Origin: Nicotiana tabacum
Lineage: Eukaryota > Streptophyta > Magnoliopsida > Solanales > Solanaceae
Assembly (NCBI RefSeq): GCF_000715075.1
Contig: NC_134080.1
Span: 37,614,758-37,678,757, forward strand
DNA length: 64,000 nucleotides
Reading direction: 5' to 3'
Numbering within the stretch: position 1 is the stretch's first letter; each line of letters opens with the position of its first letter. The notes below the pieces were generated by a model, which worked only from the letters and a program-made list of their open reading frames with translations, did not search any database and was not told the DNA's origin. This document shows positions 1 to 12,189 of the stretch, one piece after another. Position numbers and translations under genes: made by a program.

Positions 1-569
1 AACTGCAATGTACGATCTTAACTATAATTTTTTTTATACTATATATGTCATTTTTACATGTTGTAACAAGTAACATATTTTATTTTTAAGGTTATAAATC
101 GTATTTGTAAAGAAATTTACTTATAAATATTTTTTGGATCGCCTCAATAATTTTTTATATTAACGGTTTATGTACTCACAAGGTCAACCCTCCACAATTT
201 GTGGATCAAACAGAATTTAATAATCTATACAAAGGAGCATTTTTTTGTTGGCTTTCAATATAATAAGAAAAATAAATCAGAGGGACCAGTACTTATAATA
301 ATAATAATAATACTCTACTAGGTAGCTGAAGTATGTTATGCTAAGGAAAATGACGAGACGATCTTCTGCTGCATGCCTCCAAAAATAATCAGACTTAAGT
401 TGTCAGATGAATTAGAAAAGAAATATTTGTTGAGATCATGAGCAGGGGCCAAGACCTGAACATATCAAGGCAAGGTACTTTACTGCTATAAAACGGACCG
501 TTTGAAGGGTCTACGAAATGGACTTAAACTAATTGCTTCAGAAAGAAAAGAAAAAAAAAAAGCTCTACC
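1..569. other. AT-rich intergenic DNA
   Basis: No coding potential or recognised repeat is seen. There is a short ATA/TAA microsatellite near 294-310. The stretch ends at the 8-bp target duplication of the following hAT-like element. Confidence 0.5.
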
Positions 570-577
570 ACCGTCAC

Positions 578-1329
578 TAGGGATGTATAAACCGAATCGA
601 AAAATCGCATCAAACCGAAAAGTCAAACCAAATCGATTAAAAAACTCAGCTTTGTTTGGTTTGATTTGGTTTGGTATTGAATAAAAAAATCTGAACCAAC
701 CCGACATATAAATATATAATTTTTATATATATATTTAAGATTTTATATAGAATTTTCTTTAAAAAATGTCTAGAAATATTTGGAATTCTATTGCGGGATA
801 TAAATTTAATAGAATATGAAGTGCTCCATATTTATTGACCTTAAATAATGGGTTGTATGATCACTTTCTTATCAAGTGTTACTGAAATGCGTCTATCTCT
901 TTGTTCTTTCATATTCATATCATATGTTAAGATCTATTAAATTCTTATATCTTTTTCGAATGTGAAGTGGTTATTAATATTTAGGTATCATATTGATTTT
1001 TATGTTTAATTACTAAATTTGGTTAACCTGAAAGTGTATATCAACGAAAAATTATTGCAGGCGACTAAAAAAATAACTATTATATGTTACTAATAGAATT
1101 CTCCCATAAGAATATTTTAATTGATAATATGTTTGTCAATTTTTTATATTTTTACTAAATAAATATTTGCTTATCAAATATTTAACAAAGTAAGGTTGAA
1201 ATAATATTTACGTAGCAAAAAATCCGAAAACGCGAAAAATCTCACAAAACCGAACCAATCCAAACCGATATAGTTGGTTTGATTTGATTTTGATAAAAAC
1301 TGAACCAACCCGGTTCATATACACCCCTA
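578..1329. mobile_element. hAT-like non-autonomous DNA transposon, 752 bp, with 8-bp TSD
   Basis: The left end reads TAGGGATGTATAAACCG and the right end is its imperfect inverse (reverse complement TAGGGGTGTATATGAACCGG). The element is flanked by an exact 8-bp direct repeat, ACCGTCAC, at 570-577 and 1330-1337. Eight-base target duplications are typical of hAT transposases, so this is probably a non-autonomous hAT relative. The sub-terminal 100 bp on each side are rich in AAACCGAACC and GGTTTGGTTTG tracts, which pair with each other. The interior is AT-rich and I see no transposase. Short open frames across the left end are products of these tracts, not genes. Confidence 0.82.
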
Positions 1330-1457
1330 ACCGTCACCATGGACTCTTTAGACCTCAAATATTACTCAAGACACCAATTACTGAAGCAAAAGTTTTATTT
1401 GAAGGACCATTGGCCAATTCGATACCTGAATGACGATGTAAAACTATTAAATATATA

Positions 1458-2382
1458 GGGTGTGTTTGGTATGAAAGAAAATATTTTCCTAGAAAATGTT
1501 TTCATGGAAAATGAGTGGTTTTATTACTTATTTTTTATTGTTTGGTTGGTGAGTGAAAAATATTTTTTAGTATTTGGTTAGAGAACAGAAAATATTTTAT
1601 TATGCTACTCTCCTCATCACCCCCCCCCTCCCCCCAAGTCTCTAAAAATTCACACAAACCCAAAGGAACTAATGTGATGCTTTACTTTTTTACGTTTTTT
1701 ACGCAAAAATAACGTTAGAAATTTGTGCTCCATAACTAAAAGAAAATACTCTTTTTTTTTGGTTGAAAAAGAAAGTAATCTTTCTACAACATGAAAATAA
1801 AGTACTCATTTTATTGAAATAAAAGAAAATACTTTTTCTACATCATCAAAAGAAAATACTCATTTTATTGAAATGAAAAAAAAAATTACATCATAAAAAG
1901 AAAATATTTATTTTGTTGAAATAAAAAAAATGATTTTTCTACATGAAAAGAAAGTTTTTTTGTTAAAATAAAAAAAATACTTTTTTATACCATGAAAAAA
2001 AATACTCATTTGTTAAAATGAACAAAACAATCTATCTATAACATGCAAAAAAAGTACTATTAATAATATTTTTATTTAGGGTGGGAGTGGAGATGAGGGG
2101 ATGGGGTGGGTAGGTGGGGGTGGGCGGGGGTTTGAGGTTGGGTTCAGGGTGAGGTGAGGTTGGGTGGTTGGTGGTAGGGTGTGGGGGTGGGTTGGTGGGG
2201 GTTGGTGGGAATGGGGAATAGGGCGGGGAAGGTTGAGAAGGAGTTTGGGAAAATATTTTCCTTTCTCTTAATAGGGAAAATATATTCCTCCAATAGTTCA
2301 TGAGAAAAATATTTTCCAAAACATTTAAGTCAACCAAACACGGAAAAATTAAAAAATACTTTCCTTCATACCAAACACACCC
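1458..2382. mobile_element. Tourist/Harbinger-like MITE, 925 bp, 3-bp TSD
   Basis: Terminal inverted repeats begin GGGTGTGTTTGGTATGAA at the left and end with the reverse complement at 2365-2382 with one difference; similarity continues inward through GGAAAATATTTTCC tracts. The flanks show a 3-bp duplication, ATA (1455-1457 and 2383-2385), as expected for PIF/Harbinger relatives. The interior holds a C-run near 1620 and a strongly G-rich plus strand at 2080-2235. No transposase is visible. Confidence 0.75.
2080..2235 (+). repeat. G-rich tract, potential G-quadruplex region
   Basis: The plus strand is dominated by GGGTGGG, GGGG and GGTTGGG blocks for about 150 bp, with many runs of three to five G at short spacing. 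This is the pattern expected of G-quadruplex-prone DNA. It lies inside the 925-bp MITE. The minus-strand open frame over it is proline-rich purely because of composition and is not a gene. Confidence 0.6.
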
Positions 2383-2389
2383 ATAGTTA

Positions 2390-2700
2390 AGACCCGTGTG
2401 GCCATAGATTTTGGCAGCTTGTTTTGAAAAAAGAAATTGAAAACAATGTTTGTTCATGAAATATGATCAGTTTTTGAAAGTATTGTTGAAAAAAAATCAA
2501 GTTTCCAAAAATTGGTTTAGGGTAGTCTTTGGGGAATTTTTCTTTCCTTTCACAAAATTTTAAAATTTTTTTGAAATAAAATGCATGTCCAAATACAACT
2601 TTAACTTTCAAAAATTATTTTTCAAAAACTCATTTTTCCCAAGTCTATGTCCAAACACTAGCTCAAAAAAATTATTTTGGTCAAATGTTATTTTCTAGGT
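2390..2700. repeat. Degenerate copy of the 'TGTCCAAAC' MITE family
   Basis: The segment around 2592-2660 (AACTTTAACTTTCAAAAATT, then TATGTCCAAACACT) closely resembles the arms of the inverted pair at 39.5-40.4 kb. It is therefore a diverged relative of the same AT-rich MITE family. Clear ends and a target duplication are not visible. Confidence 0.45.
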
Positions 2701-2773
2701 GTATTGAGTTTTTCATGTGTTTGACGGTGTAGAAGTCATTTTTCGATACTCGGCTGGTGGATGGAGAATATGC

Positions 2774-2875
<102 letters not shown>

Positions 2876-2915
2876 TAAAAATTAATATTATAAGACCCTT
2901 ATTTTTGTGTCTATG

Positions 2916-5726
2916 TGTAACGACCCGGTCGGTCGTTTCATGAATTACCGTTCCGTTTTCCCCATTTCTGCTTTCTGATGTGTTGTTCCGCTACATTTCA
3001 TTGTATCGTGTTGGTTGGTTCGGGTTTGGAGTAGTTTTGGAGTATTATGAGACACTTAGTCTCTTAAGTTGGCCATTTAGTTGGAAAAGTCAACTGAAAG
3101 TTGACTTGTGGGCAAACGATCTTGGAATTTGTTTTTTATGATTTGGATAGCTTCGTTAGGTGATTTGAGATTTAGGAGCGTGATCGGAATATAATTTGGA
3201 AGTACGTGGTAGATGTAGGTTTGAATTGGCGAAATTGAAATTTCGGCGTTTTTCGGTTGGTATTGAAAATCTTGATATCGGGGTCGGGATGGAATTTCGA
3301 AAATTGGAGTAGGCTCGTTGTGTCATTTGTGACGTGTGTGCAAATTTTCAGGTCATTCGGAGGTGATTTGATAGGTTTTTTGGTCGTTTGCGGATTTCGG
3401 AAGTTTTGGAAACCTTAGGCTTGAATCCAAGGGTGTTTTGATGATTCGATGTTGTTTTGAGTGTTCCGAAGATTGGTATAAGTTTGAATAGTGTTATGTA
3501 ACTTGTTCGTATTTTTGGTTGAGGTCGTAGGGGCCTCGGGATGATTTTGGAAGTGAGCAGCTTCAGCTGTTGCCCCTGTCATAACCGCACCTGCGGATTG
3601 GCGAGATCGCAGAAGTGCTTGAGCAGCCGCAAATGCGGCCATAAGCGAGAGGGCCAGAAGTCGCAGATGCGGAAGGTGGAACGCACTTGCAAGGCCGCGG
3701 GTGCGGATAGTGAGGCTCAAGTGTGGTTCCAGAGAAATAAGTGAAAACCGCATATGCGGTTGGTTAGACCGCAGGAGCGAGAAAAGGACCGTAGGTGCAG
3801 AATCCCTGGATCAGAAAGTATATAAGTTCCCCTTCGCGAAACTTGGGTTGTGTTCCACCATTTTTACCCGGAGTTGAAGCTTTTTAGAGGGTTTTGAAGA
3901 GGGAATCAAGGGGGTTTTCATTGAGGTGGGTTTCTTGAACCTAAAACTCGATTCTATGTTGATTTTCAGTTGTTTAAGCATGAAATTTATAAGATTAAGG
4001 GTGAAAAATTGGGAAATTAGGGCTTGAAATTGGAGAGAAAAAATTGAGGATTTGAGGGGTCATTTGAGGTCCAATTTTGATGTTCTTGGTATGTATGAAC
4101 TCATAGGAGGATAAGGATTCTATTGATATAATTTTTATCGGATTCCGAGATATGAGCCCGGGGGACGGGTTTGACCAATTTCAAAAATTTTTTATGTAAT
4201 TTGATTATTTTCGCATGGGCTTCGTTCCCTTAGCATATATTGATGTTATGATTCTGATTTTAGATAGATTCGACGCGAGTTGAGGCCGAGTCGAGAGGCA
4301 AGGGCGTCGCGGAGTAGGATTTCATCCGGTTTGAGGTAAGTAATGATTGTAAATCTAGACTTGAGGGTATGAAACCCCGAAATTTCGTATTGTTTTAATA
4401 AATGAGGTGACGCACATGTTAGGTGACAGGCGTGTGGGCGTGCAACCATAGGGATTGTGACTTGGTCCATCCCGTGGCGATTGTATAGTTGCATATGTTG
4501 ATATATTGTATATGATATCCATGTGTTTTAGAAATGAATTTATTAACTTGGGCTGAATGCCATGTTTGGGGTCTTTGTGCCGAACTATTTAGACCTTTAG
4601 GGGTATTTTACTACTTTCCTCATACTGTTTTGATTTGAAAGCATATCCTCGGTCATGTTTTACCTGTTTATTGTTTAATCCGGTTTCATTACTCTACTTC
4701 TTAATATATGAAAATTGTTTGGTCTGAGTTTTCCTGATTTTTCACTGAAATGCCCGAGTGGCCGTGTGGTTAATGACTGAGAGAGGTTGAGGACCCAATG
4801 GTGAGAATTATACATATATCATGGATCGGGCTGCACGCCACAGCGATATTTATATATATGGATCGGGTTGCATGCCGCAGCGAGTTATATATTGGATTGG
4901 GTTGCACGCCGCAGCGATATGACGCTCGGGCTATAGGAGCCCTTCCGGAGTCTGTACACCCCCAATGAGCGTAGTCAATTATATATTATGGATCGGGCGG
5001 CACGCCGCACTGGTTATTATTATGGGATATCTATTGAGCCGGAGTGCTGAGTGTAAGTGCTGATTGAGGAGAGCTGAGTCACGAGTGACTGAGAGGCTTG
5101 CCCGAGAGGCTATACTTATGAGTGATACTTTGTCTGAGGGGCTTGTTTATGAGATTTTTTGTCTTCACTCTTCTTTTATACTGAGCCTCTATTGAAAAAT
5201 GTTGAATAAACGCTTTAAAAGATTTTCATTAAAATTGGAGTTTTTACGAGGTATTTAGTTATTGAACTGCAGATTTTAACTTTGATATTTCTGTTGAAAT
5301 TCTTGATAAAGTATGCATATGATTTTAATTGCTCGTCACTGCACTCAAACTTTATTTACTATAGTTACTTACTGAGTTGGCGTACTCACGTTACTCCCTG
5401 CACCTTGTGTGCAGATCCAGGTGCCCGAGCATCAGAGTGAGAGCTTGCAACACCTTCAGAGTCTTATCTGGAGATTGCAAGGTAGTTGTACGGCGTTCGC
5501 AACCCTGCCTTTCTCCTTCCTATCCTAGTACTTTGTATTTCAGACTTATTTTGTAGTAATTAGACAGTGTTGGGTTGTACTTAGTGGCTCATGACTAGTG
5601 ACACCAGATTTGGGCTGTGTTGATGTATTTACGTACTTGTTTCCGCGTATTTCTTTTGATATTTTAAAAATGAAAGATTTGATACTTAATCTGTTTAGAA
5701 AAATAAATTTTACAAAAGGTCTTACA
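2916..5726 (+). repeat. LTR-like sequence (possible solo LTR), about 2.8 kb
   Basis: The segment opens with TGTAACGACCCGGTCGG, a start resembling that of the fragment at 15474 (TGTAATGACCCGACC), and has LTR-like architecture. It has a block of palindromic CCGCA/TGCGG words (3580-3795), a TATA-like AGTATATAAG near 3816, a transcript-leader-like stretch, and then about four tandem copies of a GGATCGGGNTGCACGCC unit at 4820-5013. The right end is not secure: TTACA near 5726 is a guess and no matching target duplication was found. No gag or pol lies next to it. Confidence 0.5.
4820..5013 (+). repeat. Short tandem repeat inside the LTR-like sequence
   Basis: Copies of a roughly 35-bp unit built on GGATCGGGNTGCACGCCNCA begin near 4824, 4859, 4895 and 4990; the last follows a non-repeat insert of about 60 bp. 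Each carries one to several substitutions. Confidence 0.65.
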
Positions 5727-6773
5727 TTGTTTGTGTTGTTTTGGCTGGCCTAGTACAATAATAACATCTAAATGTTAGTTGAAGCAAGTAATATAAAATT
5801 TAGAGTTAAAATGATTACAAGGACCTTCACCCCTAAGTGAGGTAAGTCATGTTCCTTTTGGACATTCTCTAATAATCAAACACCAAAAAATGACATATGT
5901 AAAAAAATATTTTCCTGAAAAATAATTTTCGTTACACCAAACATCCCCTCAATGGCATTATCACGACACATATATAGAGAGTAAGAAAACTTCCGCGCAT
6001 TTGCTATTTTGATAACAAGCCTTTATTGCTTACGAGATAGTACATGTAAATTTTCAAGACCAATAATTATTTAGTTAATTCTTTTTCCCTAATTTAAGAG
6101 ATGTCATTTCATGATTATTTTGCTATGTCGTTGTGTAAATAAATACTATACTAAATATCCTAGATCTCTATGTCCATTTAACTAATAATGAAGATTAGTT
6201 TTGGCAAGGTGACAGCTATACAACACCTTTTCTTTTCCAAAATCAACCAAACGACAAAGATCTGTAATTTGTACTATTGAGTATTGACTTTCGAACAAAC
6301 AGCCTTGTATAGAGAAATGTAACCTCTCTAGTGTTTTGCGATAATGAAGCAAGGAATTAGTGCTTTGAAGTCTTGGACAGACAACTAATTCAAACGTCAG
6401 TGACTCATTCATTGACACCGACAGTTTTTAGCTACGTAGTGAAATCAAACTGGACACTGGTAGATCTCAGATTTCCTGGATCGGACACCTCAATTAAAGT
6501 TTATCACCTACACCCAGAGATGGTGTCGTACACGGTACAGGCGCATCCAATGCATAGCATTTAAGAATTTTACCCTCAAACGCATAAAAATAAGGAAATA
6601 CGCAGCTTCCCTCCTACCATACATAATTAGGAACACCACCAACCAGTTCTTAATTTGGAAACAGGATTTGGTCCATTTTCAAATCGAAATATAAATCCTA
6701 CTCTCATGAAATTGCGGTGTACTTCTGTCCAAAACCCATATCTTATCTCCTAAAGAATTCTTTCAACTCGGTC
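5727..6773. other. Intergenic DNA without recognised gene
   Basis: The sequence is AT-rich. Around 5880-5950 there is an ACACCAAACATCCCC-type end and a TATTTTCCTGAAAAATAATTTTC stretch like the ends of the 1.46-kb MITE, probably a decayed relative. Open frames at 6182-6564 overlap on both strands, match nothing I recognise and are not supported. Confidence 0.4.
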
Positions 6774-6775
6774 CA

Positions 6776-6946
6776 AAGGCGGAGATAGACCATTAGCTAC
6801 ATGGTGAGGCTAGAATCCTATATTTATATATTAAAATTTTCATTAAATATATATAAATATCTAATTGTGAACCCCATAACTAAGATTAGCTATGGGTTCA
6901 ATGACAAATTCAGAATACATAAACTTCAAATCCCGCTCCGCCTCTG
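6776..6946. mobile_element. Small MITE-like inverted-repeat element, about 170 bp
   Basis: AAGGCGGAG at the left is matched by an inverted CTCCGCCTCTG at the right. The interior is AT-rich and contains an inverted pair around CCCATAAC / GCTATGGG. It resembles the abundant short Solanaceae elements that end in GAGGCGG. A target duplication was not established. Confidence 0.4.
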
Positions 6947-7355
6947 CGAGCAAAGTTGCATAAGAGATCAAGTTGACTAGAGAATCAAGATTCAAGAAGA
7001 GATATTATTGCAATATAGTCTAGCAAACCCTCTCCCGCAACATAACAGATACTGCATATGTAGCAAATGTATATGAATCCGAGTCAAAAACAATGCCACT
7101 TCTTTTTATTAGCATGGGAGGTCTACAATAACTAAATCTAGATCAAGGGCAAACTCTCTAACAGTAGTAGATATCCATGAACGCGAAATTAAGCAAGAAG
7201 GAAGGTAACAAATATACTAATACTAAACTTTACATTATACTGAGTACGACTATATTGCCATATATTTCTCCAAAACTACAACTGCATCAGACACATGAGA
7301 AGACAAAACCATACCTCAACTAGAAAATACCAAGCTACCAAAATACTGAATCCTT

Positions 7356-9156
7356 TCAAAATGGCAGGCTCTTAGAAGTTGAGCTTGATGTGAGGGACTT
7401 CAAATGATCAGAAGGAACAAATTCATGGGGTAAGTTAGCCCTCTTCACTATCCTCTTCATGTTACTCTGCAAGCTCTGCTGAACTAATTGCTTCACTGCT
7501 TTTTTCTCTTCACTCATCATATCATCATCCATCCGATCTTTCGATTGAACACTTGAAGAATATGCCGTAGAAGCTTGTGGGGCAGATATTGTCGCGCCCA
7601 CACCACCACCTCCATAGTTTTCAGAAACTTGCTTTCCTTTGTCCACCCTCAAGGATTCCAAAATTCTGGATGCCCGCTTTTGAGCTAATGTGCTGCCTAA
7701 AAGTGTCAATTCGAGCAGGGCTGAAGCAACTCCAGCCTCAATCATTGTCTGTCTATCTCCATATGACTTGTGAGCCATCACCATCAAAATGTATGATGCT
7801 TTCTCTTGGCAACCTGGTGCATCCGTCCAACTCAGAATATCAATCAACATGGGGAAGACATCGGGTACACTACTAATTGCCTTCCGGGCCTCTGCCACTG
7901 ATACTACATTGCAAAGAATGGACAGAATTCTCTCTGTTACATCCATATCTCCCAATTTGTTCATGAGATAAGGTATGAGATCGCTCTCAAGTATGGTGAT
8001 AACGTTCAAAGGCGAGATGGAAAGGTTGTAAAGCGCTCGCAACGAGTCTTGTCTAGCCTGACAACTGTTTGTGTTCTCCACATTCTTCAGAGTTTTCACC
8101 AGAAATGCAATTGCTCCAGATGAACCAATTATGGGTTTATTGGAGTCCAACGCACTCAATCCAAGAAAATTAGCAACTACAGCTTCAGCGACCTCTGGGT
8201 TTGGGAATTCAATTACTACTAGCTTGAGCATCTTGTGGACAGCCCCTGCCTTGACGATAGCTGCTTTATTTCTACATTTAAAAACGAAAAATAGCAAAAA
8301 TTAGCTACCATTGTTATGTACTCCTACTATACTAGAGAATGGATTTAAACTATATGCACCGAATGTGTAACAAAAAAATTTACACCATAAATTTTTTTAA
8401 CTTGTTAGCAAGTTACTTACAAATAACACCGTCAGCATAGAACTTAAACTCGACTAGAATAAGGCAATCGGTATACTGAATCAAGCACAATGAAAACAAT
8501 AAAACTTACGCATCATTGCCAATTCCAAGGTTAAGCAGAGCATAGAGAGCGGCGATCTGAGAAACGGAATCTTCTGAATCAAGCAATGCTATGAGCGGTG
8601 GAATCGCTCCGAGCAAAGCAAGGGTGGTTCTGGCGTCGGAGTCCTCTTTAGTAAACCGCCGGACCTCCTTGGCTCCTTCCAAAACGGCGTCGACGTGGCT
8701 ACTCTGTAAGCGTTTGACTACTCCCTTAAACTCCTCCAACATTTGCTCCTTTCGCCGGACGTCCTCTTCGTTCTCTGACGACTCCGACAGCCTCAACAGC
8801 TCCGACAACCTGTCGGATCCGGCAGGTTTCTTCTGTTTTTCGTTGCGTTCACATTTAGATCTTAGGTTGACGGGATCGACAGGTCCCGGTCCCGGCGGTG
8901 GCTGGTCGGAAGGAGACCTGGAAGCACGCTTGTGACGTCCGCCGCCACCGCAGCGGAAGGCGTCGAGGATCATGCGGCGGAAAGAAGCGCGAGAAAAAGA
9001 AGACCATAGCTTGAAGTGATCAGGTCCGGGAGGAGTGGAAGAAGGACGGTCGAGGACGACCGATGCCACGTCATTTCCGCGATGACACTTGCCCATTCTA
9101 GTTTTCAGCAATGCTGCATTACACGACGGTTGATTGTTACCTCGGGAAGGGAGCAC
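7356..9156 (-). CDS. ARM-repeat superfamily protein (U-box-4-like, no U-box), two exons
   Basis: Minus-strand exons are 9156-8510 and 8271-7356, with a 238-bp intron. The donor GTAAGT and acceptor TGTAG join cleanly inside an alanine codon, giving 520 residues with TGA at 7358-7356. The N-terminal 100 or so residues are basic, Ser/Pro/Gly-rich and low-complexity; residues 21 onward read MGKCHRGN, and FKLWSSFSRASFRRM follows. From about residue 110 an acidic helical linker leads into tandem armadillo repeats, visible as AVLEGAKEVRRF, LGAIPPLIALLDSEDSVSQ, AALYALLNL, KAAIVKAGAVHKMLKLV and SGAIAFLVKTLKN. The C-terminus ends in a Lys/Arg helix and a Ser/Thr tail. ARM arrays are protein-binding superhelices. 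There is no U-box, so ubiquitin-ligase activity is not implied. The start may be the second Met (ATG at 9096), giving 500 residues; MGKC at that point looks like a conserved family start. Real function is unknown. Confidence 0.88.
8272..8509 (-). other. Intron of the ARM-repeat gene
   Basis: On the minus strand the intron begins GTAAGTTTTA and ends TGTAG. Removing it keeps the frame and joins two halves of an armadillo array (GIGNDA to NKAAIV). It is AT-rich compared with the flanking exons. Confidence 0.9.
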
Positions 9157-9560
9157 GGAGGCGCGTGTTTCTTACTTTCTCCGAACTAAACAAACTCTAA
9201 AAGCAGCAGCAGAATAGCTAACGCACTACTTAGGTGTGCTCAAGGAGTGGAGAGTGCAGCGCTGTGGAGTGGAGTCTACTATATTTATATTAAATGATTG
9301 AATTATTAAAAAAGAAAGAGGGACAGGGACAGTGACAGTGACAGTGTGGAGGGAGGAAAGTAATAATAATGGTGTGGAGGGAAGAGAAAGTAGTGGGAAA
9401 AAAGGGAAGAATGTACACCGTCTAAACTCTAAAACAAGCCATTTCCCAGACCCCAGTTCACCACCGACCCCAGTCTCCCAAATTTAAAAAATCTTCTTCG
9501 CCATAAATTGTTGAGGAAAGTTAGCAGTTAGCACTTTGCTTGGCACTTTTGGACGAGACA
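9157..9560 (-). promoter_or_regulatory. Probable promoter and 5' leader of the ARM-repeat gene
   Basis: This lies upstream of the minus-strand start. On the minus strand a TATA-like AATATAAATATAG (about 9278-9290) lies some 125 bp before the first ATG. A short GGGACAGTGACAGTGAC simple repeat sits near 9323-9345. The exact transcription start cannot be read from sequence alone. Confidence 0.4.
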
Positions 9561-11229
9561 AAACCGTGGTAGTCATTTGGTACCAAATTATGTTATAGTG
9601 TCAAAATTATATTACAATGAATAGATAGATAATCATTTGATAATCTGTATAGGAATTTTTACCTATATAGAGAGAGAGAATAGGTGATGTGGCACCGTCT
9701 GCATTACTATTTATCTTTTTTGTTGTTTTTTTGGCATTTTCCTTAAATTTTTCCATTTTTTAAATGTTCTACTAAGAAAAACTGAACAGACACTTCTTTT
9801 CCGTTACAAGGAAACAGTCACGTCTTTAATTCACTTAATTAGCCTTTTCTTAATTCCTCCCACCTGCCGGTATTTATTACCCATTTGCTACAGTTTTCCC
9901 CTTCTTTAAAATTGCCAAGAAATGGGTATGAAGAAGCAAAGAGCATATTAAGAAAATGGAGAGGAATTGGATAGTGGTCATAACATGAAAATCCATAAGC
10001 GTTTCTAACAGATCTGAAAATCCATAACATGAAAATGAATTCTTGAAATGACTGTATTATTTTTGGGTTTTTTTACTTCTTTTTCACCGTACATTTTTAA
10101 CCATTCAGTTTAATTTTCTTGAAAGTAAGCCATCTGTTTTGCACTTTCACTCTTTCTCTTTCAATAGATAGTTTTCAATCGTTTCAGGTGGAACATTGAA
10201 ATATCTACAAGTATAGCCAAATCAATATCCATTCTTCCTCATGATAATCTTTTATTAATGGCAATTATTCTTGGTATGTTTATCACAACTAACAGTTGGA
10301 AACTCTTACACTAAGAACTGTCCTTTTCGTTTATTGTAAAATATTTGTTGTCAAAACTCATTAATTTATTCACAAACTACAGGATTGTTCATCGCATTGC
10401 CTACAATCATTGCTCATGGAATAACAATGGTTTCCCTCTCTATTCATCATTGTTTTGCAGTCATGGTTGTTGTTCAACTACTGCTATTGAACTTTGAAGT
10501 GTTCTTTTTCATATTGCAATTCAAAAGTCATATCTCCAACGAAGTTCATCACTGTACCAAGAACTGGAGAAACCAAGGTTGATGCTTTGAGGAGAGGACT
10601 TCCTCTGTTAGTTATTATAAATTTATACGTTAATTCAGTTAAATTTATATTATTTATCAGATTTACTAAATTCTTGATATAAATAAAACCTTCTTTGACA
10701 AGACTTTAACGTAATTGATAGCTCTATAGTCTAAACTAAACGTGGGTATAAGATAATCATTTTGGATGACACTAACAAGATACGTAATCGCAGGTATAAG
10801 TATGTGCATATATAGAAGCTTTGATCATTCCAAACATTTGTGGGATAAATGCAAGTGTAGAGGACGATGTGGTCAATGCTTTATAGCAAAGTTCAAGAAC
10901 TTGATATTTTTGCGTGGGGAGGCTTTCTGTTAATTGATATTTTTCAATTTTAAATATTATCTCTTGGGATTAGTGATGTTAATAATCATATGTTAGAGAA
11001 TAATCATTTTTCTATTTTTCATATGTAATAAAAATTAGTCGTGAAATTTGTAATATGGAGAGCTTTGAAATATTTTGTTGACTCTATCTCACCTAAATTT
11101 ACAACAAGATCACATCATAGGTTTACCTTTTTATGATCGCGCGAAATACGGACAAATTAACTAGTTATAGAAATAATTACAAGAAAATACACATAATTTC
11201 ACACCATAACAAAAAATAGTCCATATTTT
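9561..11229. other. Intergenic AT-rich DNA, no gene recognised
   Basis: Several open frames of 60-65 codons exist but none has recognisable composition, motif or splice structure. The region looks like decayed repeat DNA. Confidence 0.45.
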
Positions 11230-11399
11230 TAAGTTTTACCCGACCTAGCCCATATTGTACATATTTTGAAAACAGGAGCTCTTGCAAATTCAAAATATGT
11301 ATTCTTACAATTATTGCTTCTAAAAGCTATAGAGTTAAATTTATGTTCTCACAACCATTGCTTTCACTCTCTCTTCTTCTCACATCTTTTACAAATGCT

Positions 11400-11770
11400 T
11401 CAAGGGCCATCCGCCATTACCGCTTCTCTCCGTATATCACCTGGTTGCAATGCAAAAAAATTAAAGAGCAAAAGTCCACCATTGAAGGCCATTCAAACTT
11501 TGGTTTCGAAAATATGACTTTTTGAGTTTGTTAGTTGTTTGGATTGGGTATTGTTCTAATTGATTGAAAATATCAAAAGGAGTTCAAAATTTAAATTTGA
11601 AGTGATTTTGAGTAGATTTGAGCAAGATTTGAGTTAAATTTCAGAAAAGACACAAGGAAATAGACGAAGTTAATTTTTTGTATAATTATGTATAATCTTG
11701 TATAATAGTGTATATGAGTGTATAAACACATCTTATACACTTTTATACACCTTTATACAAGCATCTATAG
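11400..11770. repeat. Diverged dispersed repeat, copy 1
   Basis: The passage around 11478-11670 (CCACCATTGA..., TTTGTTTGGATTGG-type words, GAAGTGATTTTGAG, then a TGTATA-rich tract) is recognisably related to 13910-14200 in the same orientation. Both then run into GTATAATTGTATA-like low complexity. The repeat class is unknown. Confidence 0.4.
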
Positions 11771-12189
11771 ACGAACTTCTTCCACGATTTTCAGTTACAA
11801 TTTTTGTTCAAAACTCGTCCAAATCTTCATTAAATGACTTCAAATTATATATACAACCTCCTTATATTATTTCTAACAAGTCTAAATAACACCCACTCCA
11901 AATTTCTCATAAAATTAAATTCGGAATTTAAGCCCACATATTTAAGCTTGTTAAAATTCTAATTTTCACCACCCAAATGGATTTGGTTTGTTGAACTAAT
12001 ATTTGAGTCACAGTTACTGATTCGAAAATTAACTTAAAAGCTTGAGCAATCTTTTTTAAAAAATAAATTGTAATTTTGAGAACCTATTATAGTTGGATGC
12101 TGAATCTTAGCCTATTATTTTTGGGCTAGTTGGTTGTAAATTGAAATATGGGCTATAAAATTGAAAAGTAGGGAGCGCAGTTGTTTTTA

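Noticed and set aside
2032..2457. Proline-rich 141-codon minus-strand frame
   Set aside because: Produced by the G-rich tract inside a MITE; crosses the MITE end.
2911..5731. Exact target duplication for the 2.9-kb LTR-like sequence
   Set aside because: The 5 bases before TGTAACG (CTATG) are not found after any plausible right end, so a clean solo LTR could not be shown.
6182..6564. Two overlapping frames, opposite strands
   Set aside because: No domain, no splice partners, no supporting promoter or codon bias visible.
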